A stretch of DNA of 64,000 nucleotides from Lamellibrachia columna (Eukaryota; Annelida; Polychaeta; Sabellida; Siboglinidae). Shown here one piece after another: positions 1 to 13,462 of the stretch (position 1 is the first letter of the stretch; each line of letters starts with the position of its first letter). The stretch spans positions 32,592,976 to 32,656,975 of the forward strand of contig OY759267.1 of the NCBI GenBank assembly GCA_963662155.1. Direction: 5' to 3'. A program made the translations under genes and the position numbers. The notes below the pieces were generated by a model. The model was not told the origin of the DNA and did no database searches. It saw nothing but the letters and a program-made list of their open reading frames with translations.

Positions 1-3000
1 TCATATTATGTGACATGAGTGCCTTTGAGCATGAATATTCACAGGTTTGTTTATAGAAGCTATTGGCTGTGAAATAGTGCATTTTTTGGAGAGTTTAACT
101 GGCGGAGGGATTTATGGGAATTTTTCTGCTATGGGCCACGTGGGCGCATGAATACACGTCGGAAACTGCCAGCAATCCTGAAGGGGTGGTTTGCACCACT
201 CTGTCAAAGTCATCCTGGCTTAGCCGTGGCAACCAAACCCCACTGCTAACCCCACTGGGTTCCTGTTGGATTGCTGCATCTGATGGTTTGTGGTAACAGT
301 GGCCGGTCTTGAAGCCACCAATTTTCATCTTAATTCCACCAGCAGGTGGACATTTCTCCTCACTATATCTACTACTACTACTACTACTGTCATGTGTTGT
401 CTCCTCCATGTTAAAATCCCAGGTAAATCCAAGTAAAATTACTAATGAAAGTGACAAACCCGTTATCTGAATGCAAAGACGTCTAATCCACCTGAGAAAC
501 CAGATGACAGTGACAGGAGACCAGTATATTAGGGGGGGGTGGGGACATCTTCAAACTAGTGCAGCCTCCCTCTGATAAGTTACATCAAAGCAGAACAAAT
601 CACATTATAATATAATTACTTAGCAGTCAACTTTTGTTTATTTCAGTTAATTAGACACAGTCACCTTTACTCAAGTCCATGTGAAGGGCACACATCTATT
701 GGGAGTTGAGAAAATCCTGGACAGGCCCAGCTGTTATCTGATATGGCCTAGTGAGCTGACGTAACTGTTTCACATGGAAGGTGAGTTGTTTTTGAGGACT
801 CCACTAAGTCGGTTATGTAATGTTATGCTATTCGACAAGTTGAGGTGTCTGTCTTTTCAGTAATCCACAGTCAAAGGTGATATTTGGGTCTGTTTACATA
901 GGTGTATTGTGGCACCAGGTAAAAAATTATTATAACTTTCAGTATGGAATAACAACTGGCTATATAGAATTTGATTACAGAACACATGCTGGACTATTCC
1001 AAAAATTATGTTACAAGTTCATTCGAGTGAGCTGAAAAAGTCAGTGTATTCGAGTATCGTACTAGAATACAGACTGTCTCAAGCTGAAGTAGCTCATATA
1101 TGTGTGTTCTGCCCACCACAGGTGGTGGTTCCTTGTGTATGTAAGCAACTCCAACAACTAGGTAGGACATATATTTTTTGCATGAATGCATGATTTTCAT
1201 TTACCTTTATCAACAGGCTAAATTATATTTTTTTCTGCACAATTACCATTTTTATTTGGGGTAAGACCACAGTTGACCTTCCTGTTTACTGTTTCACACG
1301 AATGTAGGGCACGCGAAATTGTGAAATGTGAACTTAATAAATTCATATTATGTGACATGAGTGCCTTTGAGCATGAATATTCACAGGTTTGTTTATAGAA
1401 GCTATTGGCTGTGAAATAGTGCATTTTTTGGAGAGTGAACTAGCGGAGGGATTTATGGGAATTTTTCTGCTATGGGCCACGTGGGCGCATGAATACAAGT
1501 CGGAAACTGCCAGCAATCCTGAAGGAGTGGTTTGCACCACTCTGTCAAAGTCATCCTGGCTTTGCCGTGGCAACCAAACCCCACTGCTAACCCCACTGGG
1601 TTCCTGTTGGATTGCTGCATCTGATGGTTTGTGGTAACAGTGGCCGGTCTTGAAGCCACCAATTTTCATCTTAATTCCACCAGCAGGTGGACATTTCTCC
1701 TCACTCTTTCTACTACTACTACTACTATCATGTGTTGTCTCCCCCATTTTAAAATCCCATTTAAATCCAAGTAAAATTACTAATGAAAGTGACAAAACCG
1801 TTATCTGAATGCAAAGACGTCTAATCCACCTGAGAAACCAGATGACAGTGACAGAGACCAGTATATTAGGGGGGGTGGGGACATCTTCAATCTAATGCAG
1901 CCTCCCTCTGATAAGTTACATCAAAGCAGAACAAGTCACATTATAATATAATTACTTAGCAGTCAACTTTTGTTTATTTCAGTTAATTAGACAAAGTCAC
2001 CTTTACTCAAGTCCATGTGAAGAGCACACATCTATTGGGAGTTGAGAAAATCCTGGACAGGCCCAGCTGTTATCTGATATGGCCTAGTGAGCTGACGTTA
2101 CTGTTTCACATGGAAGGTGAGTTGTTTTTGAGGACTCCACTAAGTAGGTTATGTAATGTTATGCAATTCGACAAGTTGAGGTGTCTGTCTTTTCAGTAAT
2201 CCACAGACAAAAGTGATATTTGGGTCTGTTTACATAGGTGTATTGTGGCACCAGGTAAAAAATTATTATAACTTTCAGTATGGAATAACAACTGGCTATA
2301 TAGAATTTGATTACAGAACACATGCTGGACTATTCCAAAAATTATGTTACAAGTTCATTCGAATGAGCTGAAAAAGTGAGTGTATTCGAGTATCGTACTA
2401 GAATACAGACTGTCTCAAGCTGAAGTAGCTCATATATGTGTGTTCTGCCCACCGCAGGTGGTGGTTCCTTGTGAATGTAAGCAACTCCAACAACTAGGTA
2501 GGACATAGATTTTTTGCATCAATGCATGATTTTCATTTACCTTTATCAACAGGCTAAATTAAATTTTTGTCTGCACAATTACCATTTTTATTTGGGGTAA
2601 GGCCACAGTTGACCTTCCTGTTTACTGTTTCACACGAATGTAGGGCACGCGAAATTGTGAAATGTGAATTTAATAAATTCATATTATGCGACATGAGTGC
2701 CTTTGAGCATGAATATTCACAGGTTTGTTTATAGAAGCTATTGGCTGTGAAATAGTGCATTGTTTGGAGAGTTTAACTGGCGGAGGGATTTATGGGAATT
2801 TTTCTGCTATGGGCCACTTGGGCGCATGAATACACGTCGGAAACTGCAAACAATCCTGAAGGAGTGGTTTGCACCACTCTGTCAAAGTCATCCTGGCTTA
2901 GCCGTGGAAACCAAACCTCACTGCTAACCCCACTGGGTTCCTGTTGGATTGCTGCATCTGATGGTTTGTGGTAACAGTGGCTGGTCTTGAAGCCACCAAT

Positions 3001-6000
3001 TTTCATCTTAATTCCACCAGCAGGTGGACATTTCTCCTCACTCTTTCTACTACTACTACTACTATCATGTGTTTTCTCCTCCATTTTAAAATCCCAGGTA
3101 AATCCAAGTAAAATTACTAATGAAAGTGACAAAACCGTTATCTGAATGCAAAGACGTCTAATCCACCTGAGAAACCAGATGATAGTGACAGGAGACCAGT
3201 GCTCTATTAGGGGGGTGGGGACATCTTCAAACTAGTGCAGCCTCCCTCTGATAAGTTACATCAAAGCAGAACAAGTCACATTATAATATAATTACTTAGC
3301 AGTCAACTTTTGTTTATTTCAGTTAATTAGACACAGTCACCTTTATTCAAGTCCATGTGAAGAGCACACATCTATTGGGAGTTGAGAAAATCATGGACAG
3401 GCCCAGCTGTTATCTGATATGGCCTAGTGAGCTGACGTAACTGTTTCACATGGAAGGTGAGTTGTTTTTGAGGACTCCACTAAGTAGGTTATGTAATGTT
3501 ATGCAATTCGACAAGTTGAGGTGTCTGACTTTTCAGTAATCCACACTCAAAGGTGATATTTGGGTCTGTTTACATAGGTGTATTTTGGCACCAGGTAAAA
3601 AATTATTATAACTTTCAGTATGGAATAACAACTGGCTATATAGAATTTGATTACAGAACACATGCTGGACTATTCCAAAAATTATGTTACAAGTTAATTC
3701 GAGTGAGCTGAAAAAAGTGAGTGTATTCGAGTATTGTACTAGAATACAGACTGTCTCAAGCTGAAGTAGCTCATATATGTGTGTTCTGCCCACCACAGGT
3801 GGTGGTTCCTTGTGTATGTAAGCAACTCCAACAACTAGGTAGGACATAGATTTTTTGCATGAATGCATGATTTTCATTTACCTTTATCAACAGTCTAAAT
3901 TAAAAAAAATTCTGCACAGTTACCATTTTTATTTGGGGTAAGACCACAGTTGACCTTCCTGTTTACTGTTTCACACGAATGTAGGGCATGCGAAATTGTG
4001 AAATGTGAACTTAATAAATTCATATTATGTGACATGAGTGCCTTTGAGCATGAATATTCACAGGTTTGTTTATATATAGTGCATTTTTTGGAGAGTTTAA
4101 CTGGCGGAGGGATTTATGGGAATTGTTCTGCTATGGGCCACGTGGGCGCATGAATACACGTCGGAAACTGCCAGCAATCCTGAAGGAGTGGTTTGCACCA
4201 CTCTGTCAAAGTCATCCTGGCTTAGCCGTGGCAACCAAACCCCACTGCTAACCCCACTGGGTTCATGTTGGATTGTTGCATCTGATGGTTTGTGGTAACA
4301 GTGGCCGGTCTTGAAGCCACCAATTTTCATCTTAATTCCACCAGCAGGTGGACATTTCTCCTCACTCTTTCTACTACTACTACTACTATCATGTGTTTTC
4401 TCCTCAATTTTAAAATCCCAGGTAAATCCAAGTAAAATTACTAATGAAAGTGACAAAACCGTTATCTGAATGCAAAGACGTCTAATCCACCTGAGAAACC
4501 AGATGACAGTGACAGGAGACCAGTATATTGGGGGGGGGGGGTGGGGACATCTTCAAACTAGTGCAGCCTCCCTCTGATAAGTTACATCAAAGCAGAACAA
4601 GTCACATTATAATATAATTACTTAGCAGTCAACTTTTGTTTATTTCAGTTAATTAGACACATTCACCTTTACTCAAGTCCATGTGAAGAGCACACATCTA
4701 TTGGGAGTTGAGAAAATCCTGGACAGGCCCAGCTGTTATCTGATATGGCCTAGTGAGCTGACGTAACTGTTTCACATGGAAGGTGAGTTGTTTTTGAGGA
4801 CTCCACTAAGTAGGTTATGTAATGTTATGCAATTCGACAAGTTGAGGTGTCTGTCTTTTCAGTAATCCACACTCAAAAGTGATATTTGGGTCTGTTTACA
4901 TAGGTATATTGTGGCTCCAGGTAAAAAATTATTATAACTTTCAGTATGGAATAACAACTGGCTATATAGAATTTGATTACAGAACACATGCTGGACTATT
5001 CCAAAAATTATGTTACAAGTTAATTCGAGTGAGCTGAAAAAAGTGAGTGTATTCGAGTATCGTACTAGAATACAGACTGTCTCAAGCTGAAGTAGCTCAT
5101 ATATGTGTGTTCTGCCCACCACAGGTGGTGGTTCCTTGTGTATGTAAGCAACTCCAATAACTAGGTAGGACATACATTTTTTGCATGAATGCATGATTTT
5201 CATTTACCTTTATCAACAGGCTAAATTAAATTTTTGTCTGCTCAATTACCATTTTTATTTGGGGTAAGACCACAGTTGACCTTCCTGTTTACTGTTTCAC
5301 ACGAATGTAGGGCACGCGAAATTGTGAAATGTGAATTTAATAAATTCATATTATGTGACATGAGTGCCTTTGAACATGAAAATTCACAGGTTTGTTTATA
5401 GAAGCTATTGGCTGTGAAATAGTGCATTTTTTGGAGAGTTTAACTGGCGGAGGGATTTATGAGAATTGTTCTACTATGGGCCACGTGGACGCATGAATAC
5501 ACGTCGGAAACTGCCAGCAATCCTGAAGGAGTGGTTTGCACCACTCTGTCAAAGTCATCCTGGCTTAGCCTTGCAACCAAACCCCACTGCTAACCCCACT
5601 GGGTTCCTGTTGGATTGCTGCATCTGATGGTTTGTGGTAACTGTGGCCGTTCTTGAAGCCACCAATTTTCATCTTAATTCCACCAGCAGGTGGACATTTC
5701 TCCACACTCTTTCTACTACTACTACTACTATCATGTGTTGTCTCCTCCATTTTAAAATCCCAGGTAAATCCAAGTAAAATTACTAATGAAAGTGACAAAA
5801 CCGTTATCTGAATGCAAAGACGTCTAATCCACCTGAGAAACCAGATGACAGTGACAGGAGACCAGTATATTAGGGGGGGGGGTGGGGATATCTTCAAACT
5901 AGTGCAGCCTCCCTCTGATAAGTTACATCAAAGCAGAACAAGTCACATTATAATATAATTATTTAGCAGTCAACTTTTGTTTATTTCAGTTAATTAGACA

Positions 6001-9000
6001 CAGTCACCTTTACTCAAGTCCATGTGAAGAGCACACATCTATTGGGAGTTGAGAAAATCCTGCACAGGCCCAGCTGTTATCTGATATGGCCTAGTGAGCT
6101 GACGTAACTGTTTCACATGGAAGGTGAGTTGTTTTTGAGGACTCCACTAAGTAGGTTATGTAATGTTATGCAATTCGATAAGTTGAGGTGTCTGTCTTTT
6201 CAGTAATCCACACTCAAAGGTGATATTTGGGTCTGTTTACATAAGTGTATTGTGGCACCAGGTAAAAAATTATTATAACTTTCAGTATGGAATAACATCT
6301 GGCTATATAGAATTTGATTACAGAACACATGCTGGACTATTCCAAAAAATATGTTACAAGTTCATTCGAGTGAGCTGAAAAAGTGAGTGTATTCGAGTAT
6401 CGTACTAGAATACAGTCTGTCTCAAGCTGAAGTAACTCATATATGTGTGTTCTGCCCATCACAGGTGGTGGTTCCTTGTGTATGTAAGCAACTCCAACAA
6501 CTAGGTAGGACATAGATTTTTTGCATGAATGCATGATTTTCCTTTACCTTTATCAACAGTCTAAATTAAAAAAAATTCTGCATATTTACCATTTTTATTT
6601 GGGGTAAGACCACAGTTGACCTTCCTGTTTACTGTTTCACACGAATGTAGGGCACGCGAAATTGTGAAATGTGAACTTAATAAATTCATATTATTTGACA
6701 TGAGTGCCTTTGAGCATGAATATTCACAGGTTTGTTTATAGAAGCTATTGGCTGTGAAATAGTGCATTTTTTGGAGAGTTTAACTGGCGGAGGGATTTAT
6801 GGGAATTTTTCTGCTATGGGCCACGTGGGCGCATGAATACACGTCGGAAACTGCCAGCAATCCTGAAGGAGTGGTTTGCACCACACTGTCAAAGTCATCC
6901 TGCCTTAGCCGTGGCAACCAAACCCCACTGCTAACCACACAGGGTTCCTGTTGGATTGCTGCATCTGATGGTTTGTGGTAACAGTGGCCGGTCTTGAAGC
7001 CACCAATTTTCATCTTAATTCCACCAGCAGGTGGACATTTCTCCTCACTCTTTCTATTACTACTACTACTATCATGTGTTGTCTCCTCCATTTTAAAATC
7101 CCAGGTAAATCCAAGTAAAATTACTAATGAAAGTGACTAAACCGTTATCTGAATGCAAAGACGTCTAATCCACCTGAGAAACCAGATGACAGTGAGAGGA
7201 GACCAGTATATTAGGGGGGGGGGTGGGGACATCTTCAAACTAGTGCAGCCTCCCTCTGATAAGTTACATCAAAGCAGAACAAGTCACATTATAATATAAT
7301 TATTTAGCAGTCAACTTTTGTTTATTTCAGTTAATTAGACACAGTCACCTTTACTCAAGTCCATGTGAAGAGCACACATCTATTGGGAGTTGAGAAAATC
7401 CTGCACAGGCCAAGCTGTTATCTGATATGGCCTAGTGAGCTGACGTAACTGTTTCACATGGAAGGTGAGTTGTTTTTGAGGACTCCACTAAGTAGGTTAT
7501 GTAATGTTATGCAATTCGATAAGTTGAGGTGTCTGTCTTTTCAGTAATCCACACTCAAAGGTGATATTTGGGTCTGTTTACATAAGTGTATTGTGGCACC
7601 AGGTAAAAAATTATTATAACTTTCAGTATGGAATAACATCCGGCTATATAGAATTTGATTACAGAACACATGCTGGACTATTCCAAAAAATATGTTACAA
7701 GTTCATTCGAGTGAGCTGAAAAAGTGAGTGTATTCGAGTATCGTACTAGAATACAGTCTGTCTCAAGCTGAAGTAACTCATATATGTGTGATCTGCCCAC
7801 CAAAGGTGGTGGTTCCTTGTGTATGTAAGCAACTCCAACAACTAGGTAGGACATAGATTTTTTGCATGAATGCATGATTTTCATTTACCTTTATCAACAG
7901 TCTAAATAAAAAAAAATTCTGCATATTTACCATTTTTATTTGGGGTAAGACCACAGTTGACCTTCCTGTTTACTGTTTCACACGAATGTAGGGCACGCGA
8001 AATTGTGAAATGTGAACTTAATAAATTCATATTATTTGACATGAGTGCCTTTGAGCATGAATATTCACAGGTTTGTTTATAGAAGCTATTGGCTGTGAAA
8101 TAGTGCATTTTTTGGAGAGTTTAACTGGCGGAGGAATTTATGGGAATTGTTCTGCTATGGGCCACGTGGGCGCATGAATACACGTCGGAAACTGCCAGCA
8201 ATCCTGAAGGAGTGGTTTGCACCACACTGTCAAAGTCATCCTGGCTTAGCAGTGGCAACCAAACCACACTGCTAACCCCACTGGTTTCCTGTTGGATTGC
8301 TGCATCTGAAGGTTTGTGGTAACAGTGGCCGGTCTTGAAGCCACCAATTTTCATCTTAATTTCTCCAGCAGGTGGACATTTCTCCTCACTCTTTCTACTA
8401 CTACTACTACTATCATGTGTTGTCTCCTCCATTTTAAAATTCCAGGTAAATGCAAGTAAAATTACTAATGAAAGTGACAAAACCGTTATCTGAATGCAAA
8501 GACATCTAATCCACCTGAGAAACCAGATGACAGTGACAGGACACCAGTATATTAAGGGGGGGACATCTTCAAACTAGTGCAGCCTCCCTCTGATAAGTTA
8601 CATAAAAGCAGAACAATTCACATTATAATATAATTACTTAGCAGTCAACTTTTGTTTATTTCAGTTAATTAGACACAGTCACCTTTACTCAAGTCCATGT
8701 GAAGAGCACACTTCTATTGGGAGTTGAGAAAATCCTGGACAGGCCAAGCTGTTATCTGATATGGCCTAGTGAGCTGACGTAACTGTTTCACATGGAAGGT
8801 GAGTTGTTTTTGAGGACTCCACTAAGTAGGTTATGTAATGTTATGCTATTCGACAAGTTGAGGTGTCTGTCTTTTCAGTAATCCACAGTCAAAGGTGATA
8901 TTTGGGTCTGTTTACATAGGTGTATTGTGGTTCCAGGTAAAAAATTATTATAACTTTCAGTATGGAATAACAACTGGCTATATACAATTTGATTACAGAA

Positions 9001-10288
9001 CACATGCTGGACTATTCCAAAAATTATGTTACAAGTTCATTCGAGTGAGCTGAAAAAGTGAGTGTATTCGAGTATCGTACTAGAATACAGACTGTCTCAA
9101 GCTGAAGTAGCTCAAATATGTGTGTTCTGCCCACCACAGGTGGTGGTTCCTTGTGTATGTAAGCAACTCCAACAACTAGGTAGAACATAGATTTTTTGCA
9201 TGAATGCATGATTTTCATTTACCTTTATCAACAGTCTAAATTAAAAAAAATTCTGCACAGTTACCATTTTTATTTGGGGTAAGACCACAGTTGACCTTCC
9301 TGTTTACTGTTTCACACGAATGTAGGGCACGCGAAATTGTGAAATGTGAACTTAATAAATTCATATTATGTGACACGAGTGCCTTTGAGCATGAATATTC
9401 ACAGGTTTGTTTATAGAAGCTATTGGCTATGAAATAATGCATTTTTTTGAGAGTTTAACTGGCGGAGGGATTTATGGGAATTGTTCTGCTATGGGCCACG
9501 TGGGCGCATGAATACACGTCGGAAACTGCCAGCAATCCTGAAGGAGTGGTTTGCACCACTCTGTCAAAGTCATCCTGGCTTAGCCGTGGCAACCAAACCC
9601 CATTGCTAACCCCACTGGGTTCCTGTTGGATTGCTGCATCTGATGGTTTTTGGTAACAGTGGCCGGTTTTGAAGCCACCAGTTTTCATCTTAATTCCACC
9701 AGCAGGTGGACATTTCTCCACACTCTTTCTACTACTACTACTACTATCATGTGTTGTCTCCTCCATTTTAAAATCCCAGGTAAATCCAAGTAAAATTACT
9801 AATGAAAGTGACAAAACCGTTATCTGAATGCAAAGACGTCTAATCCACCTGAGAAACCAGATGACAGTGACAGGAGACCAGTATATTAGGGGGGGGGGGG
9901 TGGGGACATCTTCAAACTAGTGCAGCCTCCCTCTGATAAGTTACATCAAAGCAGAACAAGTCACATTATAATATAATTACTTAGCAGTCAACTTTTGTTT
10001 ATTTCAGTTAATTAGACACAGTCACCTTTACTCAAGTCCATATGAAGAGCACACATCTATTGGGAGTTGAGAAAATCCTGGACAGGCCCAGCTGTTATCT
10101 GATATGGCCTAGTGAGCTGACGTAACTGTTTCACATGGAAGGTGAGTTGTTTTTGAGGACTCCACTAAGTAGGTTATGTAATGTTATGCAATTCGACAAG
10201 TTGAGGTGTCTGGCTTTTCAGTAATCCACACTCAAAAGTGATATTTGGGTCTGTTTACATAGGTGTATTGTGGCACCAGGTAAAAAAA
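1..10288. repeat. ~1.34-kb tandem satellite array, about 7.7 units
   Basis: Units begin with the same sequence at 1, 1343, 2679, 4020, 5346, 6686, 8027 and 9361, giving periods of 1326-1342 bp. The eighth unit is cut at about 10,288, where a LINE fragment follows; the window edge lies inside the array, so its left end is unknown. Units are nearly identical by eye and differ by single substitutions, small indels, and the length of two simple tracts: a (CTA)n run and a G-run followed by TGGGG (for example 531-545, 1869-1879, 4530-4543, 9890-9905). Each unit also has a 16-bp palindrome, CCACCACAGGTGGTGG (for example 1112-1127). The start of the unit is clearly related to single-copy sequence at 52,310-52,560 and 61,660-61,910, so the satellite derives from a dispersed transposon-like locus. 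Confidence 0.95.
1436..1795 (-). pseudogene. Mutator-like transposase N-terminal fragment, repeated once per satellite unit
   Basis: This frame is representative of one that recurs at 95-457, 2773-3132, 4097-4456, 5565-5790, 6780-7091, 8121-8480 and 9455-9814. The peptide has a Ser run (from the CTA tract), a Cys-containing segment GGIKMKIGGFKTGHCYH, and the block VWLPRLSQDDFDRVVQTTPS. The last two blocks align by eye with RRCGFQKGHTVHTSKK and MWMPRLTQAEFTRVAKVTPG in the minus-strand frame at 51,344-51,745, which continues into recognisable Mutator-like transposase sequence. The frame ends shortly after this block, so only the N-terminal ~100 residues are captured. It is kept open in six of eight units; the 5.3-kb unit is frameshifted. 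Openness is probably due to homogenisation rather than selection. The family name is from memory of Mutator-like transposase-domain proteins of invertebrates. Confidence 0.6.
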
Positions 10289-10292
10289 TATA

Positions 10293-10872
10293 CTTTCCTT
10301 TTTAGATTTTTCAAAATGTTTCTGTCCAACATGACTCCCTCTACCTTTCCCCGAGCATTCGCTCCCTGTTGTATCCGGCATCGCATTTCTACCTCTGAAT
10401 GCTCATCCTCATTAACCATTCCTCCAAGTTACACAAAGCCATCCACTTGGTTGAACTCCTCATCATCCAAACTAATGTTCAAGTCTTCTCTCTGATGTCA
10501 AACACACATCTCTTCTGTCTTCTCCCGGCTCATTATCGGTCCGTGCTTCTTGAACATCCCCTTCCATTGCTCCAACACTTCCTGTAGTTCTTGTTTTTTG
10601 TCTGCTATCATGGCCAGATCGTTTGCATACATCACCTTCCTGAGAACATCCTTCATGCTGATCTTCCTGCTGATTACCACCATGATAAAGAGTAAAGGGT
10701 CATTTCCTTGCCTCTAACCGATGTTAACTTTAAACTCTTCCGACGACCCATATCCAACCACAACTCTTGTTTTTGTTCTCAGGAACATGACAGTTATGGG
10801 TGTTGCACGCCATGACACAGAACTGACTAAATACCACCAACTCATTACAAAGTCAGACTCCCAGATAAGTCA
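10293..10872 (-). pseudogene. Decayed LINE reverse transcriptase fragment (copy 1)
   Basis: Read on minus, the segment gives FKVNIG followed by a stop, then RQGNDPLLFIMV and KISMKDVLRK. Next come VMYANDLAMIADKKQELQE and KKHGPIMSREKTEEM. These are the RT motif B region and catalytic box of a non-LTR retrotransposon. The catalytic box reads YAND where YADD is expected. It is cut on its 3' side (plus-strand left end) by the junction with the satellite array. A second, longer copy of the same element lies at 17,050-18,012 and matches it almost base for base from about 10,310. It is a dead fragment of unknown clade. Confidence 0.85.
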
Positions 10873-10978
10873 GGCTCCCAGATAACTTATTTTGTAATTT
10901 CTGTAAACTATTATAATGATCAAACTACAACACTGACTGATATGTATTGCCTGTATAGACTTGATATCATCATTCCAG

Positions 10979-11151
10979 GTGCCACCATCAAACCTCAGTC
11001 ACAAAAGTCAGTACACAACATGACTACATCAGTGGACGACACAGAGCCATTCGATTACACAACAATTGACGTACCAGCAGTAAAGACGTCACGACAGGAC
11101 GGCGTCAGTGTCACCTGGGACAAACCACACAAGGATGAGAAGTTCGACAGC
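10979..11151 (+). CDS. Isolated exon-like ORF, unknown protein
   Basis: An acceptor (TCATTCCAG) precedes 10,979 and a strong donor (AGC|GTAAGT) follows 11,151. The 173-nt exon starts in phase 1 and ends in phase 0. It encodes about 57 residues, hydrophilic, ending in GVSVTWDKPHKDEKFDS. Codon choice and base composition look more gene-like than the AT-rich surroundings. I do not recognise the protein. The ~64-bp minisatellite begins just beyond the donor. The next plausible exon (12,334-12,441) has an incompatible phase, so if this is a host gene an exon is missing, or the exon is a relic. Confidence 0.35.
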
Positions 11152-11189
11152 GTAAGTTCTTGGCTCATGCTGATTATTGCACTCACAGC

Positions 11190-11890
11190 CAAGTCAGTCT
11201 TTACGCAGACATTACAGCTTATTTGAAGTGTAAAGCGATTGTTGTGCTCACAGCACAGTCAGTCTTTACACAGATATTACAGCTTACTTGAAGTGTAAAG
11301 TGATTGTTGTACTCACAGCCAAGTCAGTCTATACACAGATATTACAGCTTAGTTGAAGTGTCAAGTGATTGTTGTACTCACAGCCCAGTCAGTCTTTATT
11401 CCGACATTACAGGTGACACGAATTGAAAAATTATTCTTCCACTCACATACCAGTGAGTCTTTATATAGGCCATACAACTGACTCAGTGTCAAATAATTAT
11501 TGCACTTACATACCAGTGAGTCTCTATACAGATATAACAGCTGACTTTTAGTGTAAAGTGATTGTTGTACTCACAGCCAAGTCAGTCTTTACACATATAT
11601 TACAGCTTAGTTGAAGTGTCACGTGATTGTTGTACTCACAGCCCAGTCAGTCTTTATTCCGACATTACAGCTGACAAGAATTGAAAAATTATTCTTCCAC
11701 TCACATACCAGTGAGTCTTTATATAGGCCATACAACTGACTCAAAGTGTCAAATAATTATTGCACTTACATACCAGTGAGTCTCTATACAGATATAACAG
11801 CTGACTTGTAGTGTAAAGTGATTTTTGCACTCGCAACCCGGTTAGTCTTTCACGGACATTACAGCTTACTAGAAGTGTAAAGAGCTTTCT
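11190..11890. repeat. ~64-bp minisatellite with higher-order pattern
   Basis: About eleven degenerate units carry the recurring words CAGTCTTTA, ATTACAGCT and GTGATTGTTGTACTCACAG. Variant units recur in order: the AGTCTTTATTCCGACATTAC variant appears near 11,390 and 11,650, about 259 bp apart. That spacing indicates a four-unit higher-order repeat. Confidence 0.85.
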
Positions 11891-12333
11891 TGCTCGTGCA
11901 TTAAAAACACGCGGGAAGGAGTTGTAGACCGAACTGCCCCAGGTATATGGGTAGCTGTCTTTCCCCAGGGGGCACCAAGATGGCTTTTTGGGGTATTTTT
12001 ACTGCTGCAAATGTTGATCCTTTTATGGTCGTCGGCACACTGCTTCAAATGTTCATCCTATCATTCCACTAGTATTCAACAGATGTGTAAAATATATCTA
12101 ATGTTTGGTCGAATTATATATATTTTTGGAATGGAACCATTGGTTGATTCAGACAGAAAAGGAAGCATTTAAGTAGACAGGTTTTCTTACACCTATGTGT
12201 AACAAGATATTTGTAAAAAAAATGTGTAACATATTCACAAGGCCTGCATTAAAAGAAACTGTAGAAAATTTGACCCATTCATTTATTGGCTTTTGGGATG
12301 ATGAAATGACGACATCTGTTAATATCATTGCAG
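11891..12333. other. AT-rich stretch without recognised feature
   Basis: I see only short AT-rich sequence, chance frames and a polypyrimidine-like tract leading to the acceptor at 12,331-12,333. Confidence 0.5.
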
Positions 12334-12441
12334 ACACAATGGGTCAGCTCTTTACTCCATCTCTCGTGAGTAGTACGTCACCACGAAGAAGTGAGTTGGT
12401 TGTTGTGCATCAATCAGCTGAGATTTTCCCAGAATCATATG
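12334..12441 (+). CDS. Isolated exon-like ORF, unknown protein
   Basis: The acceptor ATCATTGCAG ends at 12,333 and the donor ATG|GTAAGT begins at 12,442. The 108-nt exon is phase 1-1 and encodes about 36 residues, including SSTSPRRSELVVVHQSAEIF. It has no recognised domain. It may belong with the exon at 10,979-11,151, but the phases do not join directly. 12,442-12,850 holds nothing recognisable. Confidence 0.3.
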
Positions 12442-12849
12442 GTAAGTGAGCAAGGAATATATATTTAGACTGAATTAATATTACACCATTAATTATTTCA
12501 ATACTATGCGGGAAAGTTCATTTTGGCAAAAGTGTACCCTGTACGTGAAAACGCCCACATACAAATGTATTTATTATTACCTTTGTTAAATTTAATTTAT
12601 ATAAATGTTATAACTTATTGTATTATTAAAAAAAATACCGTTGCAGTCAACGGTTCAACATAATGAAGATATTGCCATATGGTTTCTCCTGGAAGTGTTT
12701 AAGGACAATCAATGCAGACTGTTCTGGCGACACAGCAAATGATCAAGTGTTGACTGAATTAATACCATTCAGTGAACCATGTGTAGGTGTTAAATCTGTT
12801 ATTGACCAGACTTGAGCGGATCTACACACTGGGTAGTGGGTCCAGGAAG

Positions 12850-13310
12850 TGTATGGAAGGAGACCATTTTCTTGCTGAAGCTATCTGCCGCATTTGATAC
12901 CATTGGTCACAGGACAACTTATTAAAAGTGTGTCAATGTGGTGTGGCATATCTGGAACAGAGCTGGTTCTCATAATATTTAACTGATAGATGCAAAAGAA
13001 TGAAGATAGCGAATTGTTTCTCAGCTACGCTCCCTACTTCACGTAATGTTCCTCAGGGTGTTTCACTCTCTACGCTACTCTACTTGGCTCAGTTATCCAA
13101 CGTCACAACTTGGATCACCAAGTGTATGCTAATAAATCACAGACCTATGCTATTTTGGCTACATGAGATACAAATCACTTCCAAAACTAGCTCAGGGATT
13201 GTCTCCACAAAATCTTCCATTGGAGGACAGAGACCACATTAAAGTTAAATGCAAATAAATCCGAGTTAGTTATTATTGGTGGGGTAAATTTTGCATGACT
13301 ATTTGAATCG
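12850..13310 (+). pseudogene. Old L2-like LINE reverse transcriptase relic
   Basis: Three successive frames give LKLSAAFDTIGH (motif A) near 12,880, RNVPQGVSLSTLL (motif B) near 13,035, and HHQVYANKSQTY followed by LKLNANKSELVIIG near 13,120-13,280. Order and spacing match the RT of L2/Crack-type LINEs. The catalytic YADD is now YANK, and several frameshifts and stops interrupt it. It is long inactive. Confidence 0.75.
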
Positions 13311-13462
13311 ATTAGGTGCGCACAATATGTTGCAAGACGTTTCCTTATGTGTCAGACTTTAGATTGCATGTAGAGAAGCACAGTAAAATCAAAACGTGTG
13401 GAAAGCATTAGCTTAACAGTGTCGCCTGGCTGTTCTTCGATGAGAACAAATTTGCATGTTTG

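Noticed and set aside
114..296. Plus-strand 60-aa frame repeated in each satellite unit
   Set aside because: It is antisense to the transposase-like fragment that has a recognisable relative; the plus frame has none.
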